39,026 nucleotides of DNA from Gammaproteobacteria bacterium. GTDB lineage: Bacteria > Pseudomonadota > Gammaproteobacteria > GRL18. Shown in pieces: positions 17,598 to 26,696 of this stretch. Below the pieces are notes generated by a model. That model had not been told where the DNA came from. It saw nothing but the letters and a program-made list of their open reading frames with translations, and searched no databases. A program made the translations under genes and the position numbers. Within the stretch, counting starts at the first letter, position 1. The number at the start of each line of letters is the position of its first letter. The stretch covers positions 1 through 39,026 of the forward strand of contig JADGEK010000038.1 in assembly GCA_016744395.1 (NCBI GenBank), in the 5' to 3' direction.

Positions 17598-18053
17598 TTA
17601 CGGGTTCAAAAAATACTGTTTATCATCGCATTCATTGGTGAGTTGGTGACTGTCGGCTTTATACTGTTTAACGGCGACATTAAAGTTTGTGGCATCTGTT
17701 GTATAGGACTGAGAGAGTTGATTGAGCTGTTGGTTGGTATTGTTGTACTCAGTCACGGCTGTTTTATTATGAAAATCAATATGCTTATACTCATGAGTTC
17801 GTTCTTGTTCCAATTGATCCATTTCTTTTTTCACCGTCTGGAGTTGTTTTAAACGAACTTTAAGTTGTTCTGCTATTTGAGCTAAATGTTTTGCTTTTTC
17901 ATTGCAATTGGATAATTCAGATTGAGTTAAAATAACTTCTGAAGCCGATGAATTTGACTTCATCGGTTGTTTGACTTCAGCATGACTGGAAGAAATAGCG
18001 ATCAAATTAATTAAACAAATAAAAGAGAAAAGGGGATATTTATTATGTTTCAT
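17598..18053 (-). CDS. Small periplasmic coiled-coil protein, unknown function
   Basis: The 151-residue product starts with a signal peptide (residues 1-25, ending SSSHAEV). The mature part is mainly helical with heptad-like Q/L/K/E patterns (about 50-85) and Asn/Gln-rich stretches. Only two cysteines occur in the mature protein, Cys49 (SNCNEK) and one near residue 142 (NECDDK), close to the two ends of the helical region, so a disulfide could clamp a helical hairpin. No enzyme motif is present and I do not recognise the family. The gene stands between the dbpA terminator and the AsmA-family gene and has its own upstream region. Confidence 0.7.
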   Translation of the reverse strand: MKHNKYPLFSFICLINLIAISSSHAEVKQPMKSNSSASEVILTQSELSNCNEKAKHLAQIAEQLKVRLKQLQTVKKEMDQLEQERTHEYKHIDFHNKTAVTEYNNTNQQLNQLSQSYTTDATNFNVAVKQYKADSHQLTNECDDKQYFLNP

Positions 18054-18215
18054 AATGACTCCTGTTATATTAAATGTTTGAGTTAACCGTTAATGGTAAA
18101 ATTAAATCAGCTGACCAGTCTGATTACATTAGAAATAAGTTGGCATTTCAATTTTACATCTCATTGCAAATAGTTTCATTATTAAATTTTATTGGCAAAA
18201 AAATAAGGTTGCATC

Positions 18216-20681
18216 ATGAACTTAATTAAAAAAATCATAATTTATTTTTTTAAGGGAATTATTTCACTGTTTCTCTTACTTATCATTGCTTCAGCCATTA
18301 TTCTTGCATTAGAACTAAAAGTAGAACTTAATCAGTTAAATAAACCTGTTGAAATTGCGGTTGAGAAAGTGTTGGGTAGAGATTTTTCAATGAAGGGTGA
18401 TGTTGTCTTAATACCAACGCTTTGGCCAACACTGGAAATACAAGATGTCTCCATTGCAAACCCTGGAGGGGTGGCCTGGAAATCAGGTGAGCACATGATG
18501 AACTTTGGTCGTTTACGTTTGCAATTAGGCTTATTGCCATTACTCTCAGGTAAAATTTATGTGGCTGAGATGATTGCAGAGGAAATTATTTTGAATCTTG
18601 AAGTTGATGCAAAAGGACTGCAAAACTGGGAATTTGATCTGGTTTCTGGTAAACCTGCAGATGAGCCATCTTCTGAAATACCGTTAGAGAAAACTCAACT
18701 GTTTTATCTTGAAGCATTAGATAAAATCCTTTTTAAAAACATTAATGTACACTACTTTGAATCTGTCAGGAATCATTCTATTGATTTTAAATTACAACAA
18801 TTAGAGGGAAATGCAAAAACAGGTAAGGAAATTGAGCTGACATTTAATGGCCAATTGGCGGATAAAGAATTTTCTGTTTCTTTGCAAGGCGGAGGATTGG
18901 CGACACTTCGTGATACAACCCAGCAATGGCCTTTGATAATGAATATGAACCTTGCAGGTACGGATATTAAACTTGAGGGGGCAATCACTCGTGGAAATCA
19001 ACCTGCGTTAGAAGCTTCTCTGGCGGTGGGGAAAACTGATATAGGTGCTACTTTAAGTTGGCTTAAGATCATTGATGGTTTAGAGGCAGGCACTGAACAT
19101 TTGAGTATGAAAGCTAAAGTTCGAGGCAAGGATCTTTCCGAAATCATTAACAATGCTGAACTGTCCATGATCCTGAAAAATGCTTGGTGGCACCTTGAAG
19201 ATGTTAATACGGGGAATCAATTACCCATAAAAATAACCCAGGGTACAGTTGCAATCAAGCCACAAAAAGCGGTGCAGATAAATCTTGACGGCCTTTTAGA
19301 AAAATCAAAAATTAATATTAAAATTACGGGGGCTCCAGCTATTGATTATACTCAAAAAGAGCTAAAAACGCCTTTGATATTAGCCGTAAAAACCAATAAC
19401 ACAAATTTGACTTTTAAAACTCAAATTTCTCAGTCCATGAATGTTGATAATCTTGGCTTCAATATGATCTTTTCGGGTAAGACATTAAATGATTTAAACC
19501 AATTGACCCAGATGGATTTACCTCCAATCGGCCCCTATAAGTTACAAGGTTATTTTGCCAAAAAAGCAAAAGGTTATCAGATAAAAAATCTATTATTAAC
19601 GGTTAAAGAGAGTCAGTTAAGAGGTGATCTTTTTTTTGATACTCAGGCAAAACCACCCTTTTTGAAAGTAGACTTAAACAGTAAACAAATTCAAATTAAT
19701 AATTTTGATGTGGGGGATTGGACTCCCTCTACAAAAACAGTAGACAAAGCCTCTCAAACAAAGACTCAGCAAGAACAGGAACTGAATAAAGAAAAAAACA
19801 GAGCGATATCTAAGAAATTATTAAGCTATGAAACTTTAAGTCGTTTTGATGTGGACACTCGGTTGGTGGTTGAAAATGTGATGTCAGGTAAAGATTCTCT
19901 TGGTTATGGCGCAGCATCATTGGATCTTGAAAAAGCCCGATTAAATTTGAAATTGGCTGAATTAAAAGTGCCAGGTGGGGATGCCAGTGCTGATTTTACT
20001 TATCATCCATCAGATGAAAAAAGTCTGGATATTGCCCTACAGTTAAACGTGAATAATTTTGATTATGGCATTATGGCCCGGCGCATTGACTCAGAAAGTA
20101 AAGTTGGCGGGAGGCTTAATATAGACATAGATCTGGCTTCTAATAATGCAAAGGATCTGAATTCTTTGTTGGTGAACGGCCAGGGACTTTTGGACTTTGC
20201 CTGGACCCCTAAAGCAATGGATGCTGATTTATTTGAAATGTGGGCCATTAATATTATGAGCACATTGTTAAAAAGTGCTGATAAAGAGAGTTCTTCCAAA
20301 GTTAATTGTGTGGTTGCACGATTGGTTTTTGATGCTGGTATGATGAGAGAGAAAGTGATTTTTGCGGATACGACAAAAATGCGAATGGCTGGTACTGCTG
20401 AAGCTAATTTTAAAGAACGGACAATTGAGGTAAAAATTGCTCCCACCGCTAAAAAAGCTCAATTTTTTAGTTTGGCGACACCTGTTGGAGTGAAAGGTCA
20501 TTTTGATGATTTTGGTGTATCAGTTAATCCACTTGGCTTAACAAAAACGGTGGTTTCATTTATTACAAGCCCATTGCATGTACCTGTGCGACGCTTATTT
20601 AAAAAAGGTTTGCCTGAAGATGGTCTTGAAGCATGTAAAGCGATGTGGGATGTATCGGATGAGGTTGAGTTATCGAAGTAA
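18216..20681 (+). CDS. AsmA-family protein
   Basis: The 821-residue protein has one N-terminal membrane anchor (about 8-30) and a long, beta-rich periplasmic part with the AsmA N-terminal domain (KVLGRDFSMKGDVVLIPTLWPTLEIQDVSIANPGG) and the C-terminal AsmA region (DTTKMRMAGTAEANFKERTIEVKIAPTAKKAQFFSLATPV). Relatives such as AsmA, TamB and YhdP form periplasmic bridges implicated in phospholipid traffic to the outer membrane. A low-complexity charged stretch (about 508-535) separates the halves. The ATG at 18216 starts the anchor directly. A 123-bp gap precedes the next gene, so it is probably monocistronic. Confidence 0.88.
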   Translation: MNLIKKIIIYFFKGIISLFLLLIIASAIILALELKVELNQLNKPVEIAVEKVLGRDFSMKGDVVLIPTLWPTLEIQDVSIANPGGVAWKSGEHMMNFGRLRLQLGLLPLLSGKIYVAEMIAEEIILNLEVDAKGLQNWEFDLVSGKPADEPSSEIPLEKTQLFYLEALDKILFKNINVHYFESVRNHSIDFKLQQLEGNAKTGKEIELTFNGQLADKEFSVSLQGGGLATLRDTTQQWPLIMNMNLAGTDIKLEGAITRGNQPALEASLAVGKTDIGATLSWLKIIDGLEAGTEHLSMKAKVRGKDLSEIINNAELSMILKNAWWHLEDVNTGNQLPIKITQGTVAIKPQKAVQINLDGLLEKSKINIKITGAPAIDYTQKELKTPLILAVKTNNTNLTFKTQISQSMNVDNLGFNMIFSGKTLNDLNQLTQMDLPPIGPYKLQGYFAKKAKGYQIKNLLLTVKESQLRGDLFFDTQAKPPFLKVDLNSKQIQINNFDVGDWTPSTKTVDKASQTKTQQEQELNKEKNRAISKKLLSYETLSRFDVDTRLVVENVMSGKDSLGYGAASLDLEKARLNLKLAELKVPGGDASADFTYHPSDEKSLDIALQLNVNNFDYGIMARRIDSESKVGGRLNIDIDLASNNAKDLNSLLVNGQGLLDFAWTPKAMDADLFEMWAINIMSTLLKSADKESSSKVNCVVARLVFDAGMMREKVIFADTTKMRMAGTAEANFKERTIEVKIAPTAKKAQFFSLATPVGVKGHFDDFGVSVNPLGLTKTVVSFITSPLHVPVRRLFKKGLPEDGLEACKAMWDVSDEVELSK

Positions 20682-20804
20682 AAAAGCCTGGAGCGTTGAC
20701 GGTGCGCTAAATTTGATTCAAACTCTTGGGGTTTATGCTTCTTTATTATAGAATAAGTTTCTTTTTTTATTTTTCGTTATGTCAATAGTGACAAGGGAAA
20801 GTTA

Positions 20805-22973
20805 ATGCCTGCATTTAGATTTTATAACAATCTCAGCCCATTCAAACGCGTTATTCTCGCATTAATTCTTGGTATTTCTGCAGGTCTGATGTTTGGTGAA
20901 ATAATGGGTAACCTGGAGTTAGTGGGAGTTGCCTATATCCGATTGTTGCAAATGACGGTATTGCCTTATGTTCTGGTTTCCATTATTGGTGGCCTTGGGC
21001 GCCTGGACAGTCACATGGCTGGCCGGATCGGTATGAAGGCAATTCGAGTAATTCTTCTTATCTGGCTAGCGGTAATGTTGACGCTTGTTTTGTTGCCATT
21101 GGCTTATCCTAACTGGGAAACTTCAGGATTTTTCAGCTCCAGCCTTGTCACTGATGCGGTACAATTTAATTTTGTTGATTTATACATTCCTTCCAATATT
21201 TTTGCTTCATTGTCTAATACAATCGTGCCAGCAGTGGTTTTGTTTTCCCTGTTAATGGGCGTTTCACTCATTTCTGTTAAAGAGAAAGAGACTTTTATTG
21301 CTTTAACGACGAGTGTCGGTGATACCTTAATGGGGGTAGCTTCTTTTGTTGCAAAGTTAGCGCCTCTGGGAATTTTTGCTATTTCTTCATCGGCTGCAGG
21401 TACTTTGGATCCTGAAGAATTGGGTCGCTTACAGGTTTTTTTATGGGTTTATCTGATTGCAGCGGCTTTATTGGGACTTGTTTTGTTGCCATTAATCCTC
21501 CATTGGGCAACGCCTTTTTCTTATCGACAGATTTTATCTGTTTCTGGTGAGGCAGTGATCACTGCAGTTGCTACTGGTACAGTATTGGTGGTGCTGCCAA
21601 TGATCATTGAACGCACTAAAGAAATGTTGGAAGAGCAGGATATGTCCTGTGAAGAAACAATTTCAACGGTCGATGTTTTGGTGCCGACAGCCTATAGTTT
21701 TCCGAGTACAGGTACTTTACTGGGTCTTGGTTTTATTTTATTTTCGTCCTGGTATGTGGGCTCACCACTGACGATTGAGCAATACCCATCTTTTATCACA
21801 ATGGGTGCATTAACTGCTTTTGGTAGTATGGCTGTTGCGATTCCTTTTTTATTGGACTTCTTTGGGCTCCCGGCAGACCAATTTCAGCTTTATCTTTTGG
21901 GCAGTGTGGTGACTGCCCGGGTTGCAACAGGTTTAGCTGCTCTTCATGGCTTTACTATTACTTTATTAGTTGCCTCTGCGGTGGTCAGCCGTTTGAAATG
22001 GCATAATATGCTTCAGGCGATTGCACTTCATCTTGGTGTGACAGCAGGGGTTATGATATTAACGGGTGTGGTTTTAACGAATATCATTCCGTATGAATAT
22101 GAGGGCACCCGAAGTTTTGAAGCAATGAGTCTGATTGGTACTCAATCACCCATTAAACAGATCAGTCAACCAACAGCTCTGAGTACTGAGGAGCAAGCTC
22201 GCCCACGACTGGATGTTATTCGTGAGCGTGGAGTGATTCGTGTGGGTTATTTTTCTAATTCATTACCTTATTCATTCCGCAATAATAAGGCTGAATTAGT
22301 GGGCTATGATATGGAAATTATTCATGAGTTGGCGAATGATCTTAATTTTAAAATTGAGTATTCTCATATAAAACAAAAGGGAGGTGAAGTTGAAATGCTC
22401 TCTGATGGGCGTCTTGATGTTGTGATTGGTGCAAGCGCGATTACGCCAATGAATGCACTTAAAGTGACTTTTACTCAGCCTTATCTCTATCATACCGCAG
22501 GTGTTATTGTTTTGGATAAACTCAGAGATGAATATGCTTCGCTGCAATATATGAATGAAAAGGAAGATTTGAAGCTCGCGATACCCAGAGGCGGTTATTA
22601 TACGGCTATGGTACGAAAACTTTTTCCTCATGCTGAAATTATTGAAGTCGCTAATCCAAGAGAATTTTTTAAGGGAATGAAAAAAGAAGCCGATGCATTC
22701 ATTTACTCTACTGAAGCAGGATCGGCGTGGAGTTTATTGTATCCCGAATATACTGTTGTCGTGCCAAAAGGACTTAAACTCAAAATACCAGCGGCATTTA
22801 AACTACCAGAAAATCAACTGGCCTTTGCTGCTTATTTTAATACCTGGTTAGCGCTTAAAAAAGATAATGGTTTTATGGATAAAGTTTATCAATACTGGAT
22901 ACTTGGTGAAGATCCTAAGAAGAAAGAGCCACGCTGGTCTGTCGTACGTAATGTCTTTGGTTGGGGGATGTAA
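20805..22973 (+). CDS. SLC1-type symporter fused to a periplasmic solute-binding domain
   Basis: The 722-residue protein joins a dicarboxylate/amino acid:cation symporter-like membrane domain (about 8-400) to a family 3 bacterial solute-binding domain (about 465-705: GVIRVGYFSNSLPYSFRNNKAELVGYDMEIIHELA). The usual SLC1 fold has eight helices and a cytoplasmic C terminus. Here an extra hydrophobic segment (about 401-430, ending VVLTNIIP) follows helix 8 and would carry the binding domain to the periplasm. The canonical binding motifs are altered: no SSxxTLP in hairpin 1, PSTGT where NMDGT is expected, and no DxxRT in helix 8. The substrate is therefore probably not a simple acidic amino acid. 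The ATG at 20805 follows AGGGAAAG. Confidence 0.88.
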   Translation: MPAFRFYNNLSPFKRVILALILGISAGLMFGEIMGNLELVGVAYIRLLQMTVLPYVLVSIIGGLGRLDSHMAGRIGMKAIRVILLIWLAVMLTLVLLPLAYPNWETSGFFSSSLVTDAVQFNFVDLYIPSNIFASLSNTIVPAVVLFSLLMGVSLISVKEKETFIALTTSVGDTLMGVASFVAKLAPLGIFAISSSAAGTLDPEELGRLQVFLWVYLIAAALLGLVLLPLILHWATPFSYRQILSVSGEAVITAVATGTVLVVLPMIIERTKEMLEEQDMSCEETISTVDVLVPTAYSFPSTGTLLGLGFILFSSWYVGSPLTIEQYPSFITMGALTAFGSMAVAIPFLLDFFGLPADQFQLYLLGSVVTARVATGLAALHGFTITLLVASAVVSRLKWHNMLQAIALHLGVTAGVMILTGVVLTNIIPYEYEGTRSFEAMSLIGTQSPIKQISQPTALSTEEQARPRLDVIRERGVIRVGYFSNSLPYSFRNNKAELVGYDMEIIHELANDLNFKIEYSHIKQKGGEVEMLSDGRLDVVIGASAITPMNALKVTFTQPYLYHTAGVIVLDKLRDEYASLQYMNEKEDLKLAIPRGGYYTAMVRKLFPHAEIIEVANPREFFKGMKKEADAFIYSTEAGSAWSLLYPEYTVVVPKGLKLKIPAAFKLPENQLAFAAYFNTWLALKKDNGFMDKVYQYWILGEDPKKKEPRWSVVRNVFGWGM

Positions 22974-22982
22974 TTGGGATAT

Positions 22983-23010
22983 CTAGAGACAAGGCATGCC
23001 TTGTCTCTAG
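22983..23010. repeat. 28-bp perfect palindrome, copy 1
   Basis: A perfect palindrome with 14-base arm CTAGAGACAAGGCA. It sits between the stops of two convergent genes. No T-run follows on either strand, so it is not a classical terminator, though it could block transcription or protect mRNA ends. The inner 24 bases are identical to copy 2. Confidence 0.9.
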
Positions 23011-23013
23011 CAT

Positions 23014-23832
23014 TTATTGTGCACAGTCAGCGATATGTTGCTTTACTGTTTCATTATAAACTTTCTGCATTGAAGCTAACACAACAGGATCGGCTTCTCC
23101 TGTCAGTTCATTCATAAATACTTTTTTAAACTCTGTTGCCAGCACTAAAACATTGTCATATAAACCATGACAGTGACCCGCTAAATAGCCTTTACCATAA
23201 AAAATATCATTTTCAGCTGCGGTAATTTTCACACCTTCCACTTGCATGGCTTGTAGTGCTTTAAGCCAGGAATCAATAATAGGGCGCCAGCTATCACTTT
23301 TGACCGAAGTGGTACCAAGGTTTAAAACAGGTAAGTCTGTGCGTTCATGACGGCGATAATTGTAGGAGTGGTTGTCATAAACAATACACTGCCCAAAGTC
23401 TTCTGCCAGTGCTTCAACAATCGCAGAAACAATACGATAAAATTGTGCATGTTTTGCCTTACTGGTGGCAATTGCTGCTTCTGTTAATGGGGTTTTCCAG
23501 ACTTCTTTACCCCATGCTGTTTCATAAACACTTTCATCGGTGTTACGGTTTAAGTCGTACTCATAGCGTGAATCGTTGCCAATGAGGGTAATGGCCTGTT
23601 GTGCAATAAATGTACCTGTATACGGATCTTCCTCATAATAGCGTTCTGACTGAGAGAGTAAGCAATTATCTGATAACTCTTTACGAAGGTTTCCACCATT
23701 ATGAATGGCAGCACAAAGTGCAGGTTCGTATTTTTCAATTTTTAGAGTGAAACCACCGCCATCAACTGTTGCAGTAAATGTGTCACGTTGTTTGATTTTA
23801 TTGATTATCTCTTCTTCAGATAGGGCGTCCAT
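23014..23832 (-). CDS. N-formylglutamate amidohydrolase-family protein
   Basis: The 272-residue protein resembles the N-formylglutamate amidohydrolase fold: an N-terminal block AAIHNGGNLRKEL in the place of the family's metal-binding histidine motif, then ERYYEEDPYTGTFI, and a later VYDNHSYNYRRHE. Members remove the formyl group from N-formylglutamate late in histidine degradation or act on related N-acyl amino acids. No other hut gene is present. It starts at ATG 23832 with GGAGAA upstream. It lies between two copies of the 28-bp palindrome and next to a symporter with a binding domain, so a role in using an imported amino acid derivative is possible. Substrate not proven. Confidence 0.62.
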   Translation of the reverse strand: MDALSEEEIINKIKQRDTFTATVDGGGFTLKIEKYEPALCAAIHNGGNLRKELSDNCLLSQSERYYEEDPYTGTFIAQQAITLIGNDSRYEYDLNRNTDESVYETAWGKEVWKTPLTEAAIATSKAKHAQFYRIVSAIVEALAEDFGQCIVYDNHSYNYRRHERTDLPVLNLGTTSVKSDSWRPIIDSWLKALQAMQVEGVKITAAENDIFYGKGYLAGHCHGLYDNVLVLATEFKKVFMNELTGEADPVVLASMQKVYNETVKQHIADCAQ

Positions 23833-23919
23833 AATTTTCTCCGTAGTGAGTACCTTTTTAACTAGAATAACAAAAGTTGATCCATAGGTAAATTAAGATT
23901 ATATTTACATGAATTAGAG

Positions 23920-23947
23920 GTAGAGACAAGGCATGCCTTGTCTCTAC
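23920..23947. repeat. 28-bp perfect palindrome, copy 2
   Basis: A perfect palindrome with 14-base arm GTAGAGACAAGGCA. It differs from copy 1 only at the outermost base of each arm, and both ends changed together so pairing is kept. It lies in the divergent region upstream of the gene at 23014-23832 and 28 bp before the ATG at 23975, so in the 5' leader or promoter of the latter. Confidence 0.9.
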
Positions 23948-23974
23948 AGTGATATTAATTCAGAGTAAATTCTC

Positions 23975-25090
23975 ATGCCTCAATCAAAAAGAATCGCCTC
24001 AATTGACTGGATGCGTGGGTTGGTGATGTTGTTTATGGTGTTGGATCATGTCTCTATGGTTTACAACGTCAATCATATCGGTACTGATTCAGCCGCTAGA
24101 TATATTGCTGGTACACCTTTACCTGCCTTTGAATTTTTCAGTCGCTGGATTACTCATCTTTGTGCTCCCGTCTTTGTCTTTCTTGCAGGTACGGCTTTAG
24201 CAATCAGTGTTGAACGTAAAGTGGCAAAAGGGATTGATAGCTGGAAGATTGATAAAGACATTTTAATTCGTGGAGCTTTTATTGCTCTGCTTGATCCTAC
24301 TGTGATTTCATTTTTTTCTGGAAAAATAACGATACAGGTTTTGTATGCTATTGGTGTGGCGATGATGTGTATGGCATTTTTCAGACGTTTGTCTAGTACA
24401 CTACTAATTATCATCGCCCTGGCCTGGTTGGCTTTTGGTGAATTACTGACAACTCAGACATGGCCGCCAGCGGAAGGAAGCTCTATTATTAAGGCGTTAC
24501 TTTATTCGACTTATTCCTCACCTGATATGGTTATCATGTACCCATTGCTTCCCTGGTTGGCAATGATGATTTTAGGGTGGGTTTTTGGTCGTTATTTATT
24601 GAATTATAGGGAAGGTAAGGCCAGCATTGATCCAGTGCGCCTCTTATTGGGGCTAGGTTTTTCTGCTCTTCTGGCTTATTTTGTTATTCGTTATTTTAAT
24701 GGCTACGGTAATATGCTTTTATACCGTGATGATAATAGCTGGCAGCAATGGCTGCATGTTAGTAAATATCCACCATCAGCATCATTTACTTTTCTTGAGC
24801 TGGGTGTAATGTCTGTTATTCTGGGACTAATGATTTATATAGAACCCATTATCGGTGTTCGTCAAAATGGTGTGTTACTCGTCTTCGGCCAAACCGCCAT
24901 GATATTTTATTTAGTGCATCGTGTTATTTTGACTGGCTCAGGTACTTATCTTGGTTTAAGAAATGTGGGTGATTTAACAACAGCCTATATTGTGACTGCC
25001 ATTCTGTTAATTTTACTTTACCCATTTTGTTTGTGGTATCGAGGATATAAGTCCAGAAATCTTGATTCTATTTGGTTGAAATATCTTTAA
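23975..25090 (+). CDS. DUF1624 / HGSNAT-like integral membrane acyltransferase family protein
   Basis: The 371-residue protein has about ten membrane segments and begins with the hallmark IDWMRGLVMLFMVLDHVSM, typical of DUF1624 proteins related to heparan-alpha-glucosaminide N-acetyltransferase and YeiB. Such proteins are thought to move acyl groups across the membrane; bacterial members are mostly uncharacterised. Conserved points include the D-x-x-R of the first helix, a DH pair, and PLLPWLAMMILGWVFGRYL near residues 189-207. Its stop overlaps that of the convergent porin gene by 4 bp. A copy of the 28-bp palindrome lies just upstream. No partner enzyme is apparent. Confidence 0.75.
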   Translation: MPQSKRIASIDWMRGLVMLFMVLDHVSMVYNVNHIGTDSAARYIAGTPLPAFEFFSRWITHLCAPVFVFLAGTALAISVERKVAKGIDSWKIDKDILIRGAFIALLDPTVISFFSGKITIQVLYAIGVAMMCMAFFRRLSSTLLIIIALAWLAFGELLTTQTWPPAEGSSIIKALLYSTYSSPDMVIMYPLLPWLAMMILGWVFGRYLLNYREGKASIDPVRLLLGLGFSALLAYFVIRYFNGYGNMLLYRDDNSWQQWLHVSKYPPSASFTFLELGVMSVILGLMIYIEPIIGVRQNGVLLVFGQTAMIFYLVHRVILTGSGTYLGLRNVGDLTTAYIVTAILLILLYPFCLWYRGYKSRNLDSIWLKYL

Positions 25091-26547
25091 AATTTATAAT
25101 TAACATACAACCTGAGGTCATAAAAATCATCCGTCACACTATTGAACTCATAGTTATGAATTGTTTGATAAGCTGCAAAGTCATAGTCAGTATCATAATT
25201 ATTATAGGCGACTCTGAACTGAATGCTTAAGCCGTCCAGAGAGACATTACCGATAGTTGACTCTCTAGCGAAAGCGTAGTTAATATCAAATGTTGTTTCT
25301 GTCCGATCTTGCCGAGCATCTTGTTTATAGAGGCTATTGGGCATATCATAATTGGCATATCGTAAACGCATCACTACACCAGGAATAAAACTGTTCTGAC
25401 TAAATTGGTATTGCACTCCAGCACCAATCGATTGTGTGCCAGCTAATTCAGAATCCTGGACCTGAAATGAGTTGAACATTTGCGGGGTTCCCCAGCGGAC
25501 AAAAATACTACCGCCATCATAAGAATTTTCATTATAGTCAACTTCATTGTAGCCGATAAAAATGGTGGTTCGATCCATGACCGCCTGAAGTTTGAGACCA
25601 TAAAACCAGGTGTCAATATTACCTGCAATGTGATCGCCAACATCGGACTGGTAGGCATATTGTGCCGATAAGGAGAGGGATAAATCACTATTTTCTGGCA
25701 GCAGCTCGTATTGACCATATAAATAAACGGTATTCACAAAGTCATCAATATAATAGTTCCAGCCTTCAATTAAGAATGTGTCAGCATTATAGACCAGACC
25801 AGCCATATTCATTTCTTTTTTACTGCCATTATAAGCGCCGTTGCTGTCATAATCTGAAGGGTCATAGTTGCCATGAATCAGTTGTTTGTTATTGCTTGAG
25901 TCTTTTAAGCGAGCACCTTTTGCCATATCAATAAACTCATCCGCATTTCTTTCTTTCATTTTAGTGATGTAGGCAAAATTCATTTTTAAGCGGTTGAAAT
26001 TTGTGTTTTCATAGACAATGCCTTCATGAGTGATGGGTGTCATACGGACATCGGATAATGATACAAATCGATAATCAGGCATTTCCTGACGTCCTGCTTT
26101 AATGAGGTGTCCCTCATGTTCAAATTTAAGATAAGCTTCGCCAAAAACAGTATAAGATTCCTGTTTGCCATTCTTTTCATAAAGCCCACCCAGACCTCTT
26201 CGATCGTCGGGATTATGGCCAAAGGGTTGTGAGGTGTACAGGGTTGTTCCAACAGAAAAATAATGCAACGGAGCCGTTTCATAACCCAAATAACCGCCTA
26301 TTGCACTGTATTGCTGTTTTTTGTTATTGGGAATAGCTTGTGAACTATCCTGAGCTTCGTGGAGGTTACTATCACGATGTTGCCCGCTGTAACGTAAAAG
26401 ACTTTTAAAGGTCCCTTGAGTTAATGCATGTCTTAGAGTGTTGCGTTCAGATAAATTATCAAGCAGTTGATCTTCTGCATAACTCTGGGTGTATAAGCTG
26501 CCAGCTGACAAAAGAAGGAGGATGGTTAAAGTTGGCTTGAATCTCAT
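25087..26547 (-). CDS. Outer-membrane porin, OprD-like
   Basis: The 486-residue protein has a signal peptide (residues 1-24, ending QSYAED), alternating polar/aromatic strand patterns throughout, and a C-terminal strand ending in Phe (LRLYVNYKF), the signal for outer-membrane insertion. The region from LRHALTQGTFKSLLRYSGQH to KAGRQEMPDYRFVSLSDVRM matches the OprD family of specific porins, which pass small carboxylates, amino acids and similar solutes. It is divergent from a dicarboxylate/amino acid symporter gene across 149 bp, suggesting that both membranes are served by coregulated uptake proteins. The substrate is inferred only from this context. Confidence 0.8.
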   Translation of the reverse strand: MRFKPTLTILLLLSAGSLYTQSYAEDQLLDNLSERNTLRHALTQGTFKSLLRYSGQHRDSNLHEAQDSSQAIPNNKKQQYSAIGGYLGYETAPLHYFSVGTTLYTSQPFGHNPDDRRGLGGLYEKNGKQESYTVFGEAYLKFEHEGHLIKAGRQEMPDYRFVSLSDVRMTPITHEGIVYENTNFNRLKMNFAYITKMKERNADEFIDMAKGARLKDSSNNKQLIHGNYDPSDYDSNGAYNGSKKEMNMAGLVYNADTFLIEGWNYYIDDFVNTVYLYGQYELLPENSDLSLSLSAQYAYQSDVGDHIAGNIDTWFYGLKLQAVMDRTTIFIGYNEVDYNENSYDGGSIFVRWGTPQMFNSFQVQDSELAGTQSIGAGVQYQFSQNSFIPGVVMRLRYANYDMPNSLYKQDARQDRTETTFDINYAFARESTIGNVSLDGLSIQFRVAYNNYDTDYDFAAYQTIHNYEFNSVTDDFYDLRLYVNYKF

Positions 26548-26587
26548 TTTTTACTTCACCATTAACTCATTTCTAGAAAGTTTTTAT

Positions 26588-26669
26588 ACTATACTTGTAT
26601 TTATTATGTTTTAAAGACTATTTTGTATGATAGTATCTTAGATCGCCTTTATTGTACGTAAAGTATAGT
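26588..26669. promoter_or_regulatory. Inverted repeat pair in the divergent porin/symporter promoter region
   Basis: ACTATACTT (26588-26596) and its perfect reverse complement AAGTATAGT (26661-26669) lie with centres 73 bp apart, close to seven helical turns, inside the 149-bp divergent region. A TATAAT at 26673-26678 could be the -10 of the plus-strand gene. The layout suits a repressor or activator bound at two sites, but the regulator is unknown and the AT-rich setting raises the chance of coincidence. Confidence 0.35.
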
Positions 26670-26696
26670 TCATATAATTAATAACAGGAAATCTTC

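Noticed and set aside
20805..22973. Assembly or frameshift artefact joining two genes
   Set aside because: The frame is continuous, a sensible extra helix and linker connect the domains, and no start codon with RBS precedes the binding domain.
22983..23010. 28-bp palindrome as an ordinary terminator
   Set aside because: No T-run follows on either strand, and copy 2 lies upstream of both of its flanking genes.
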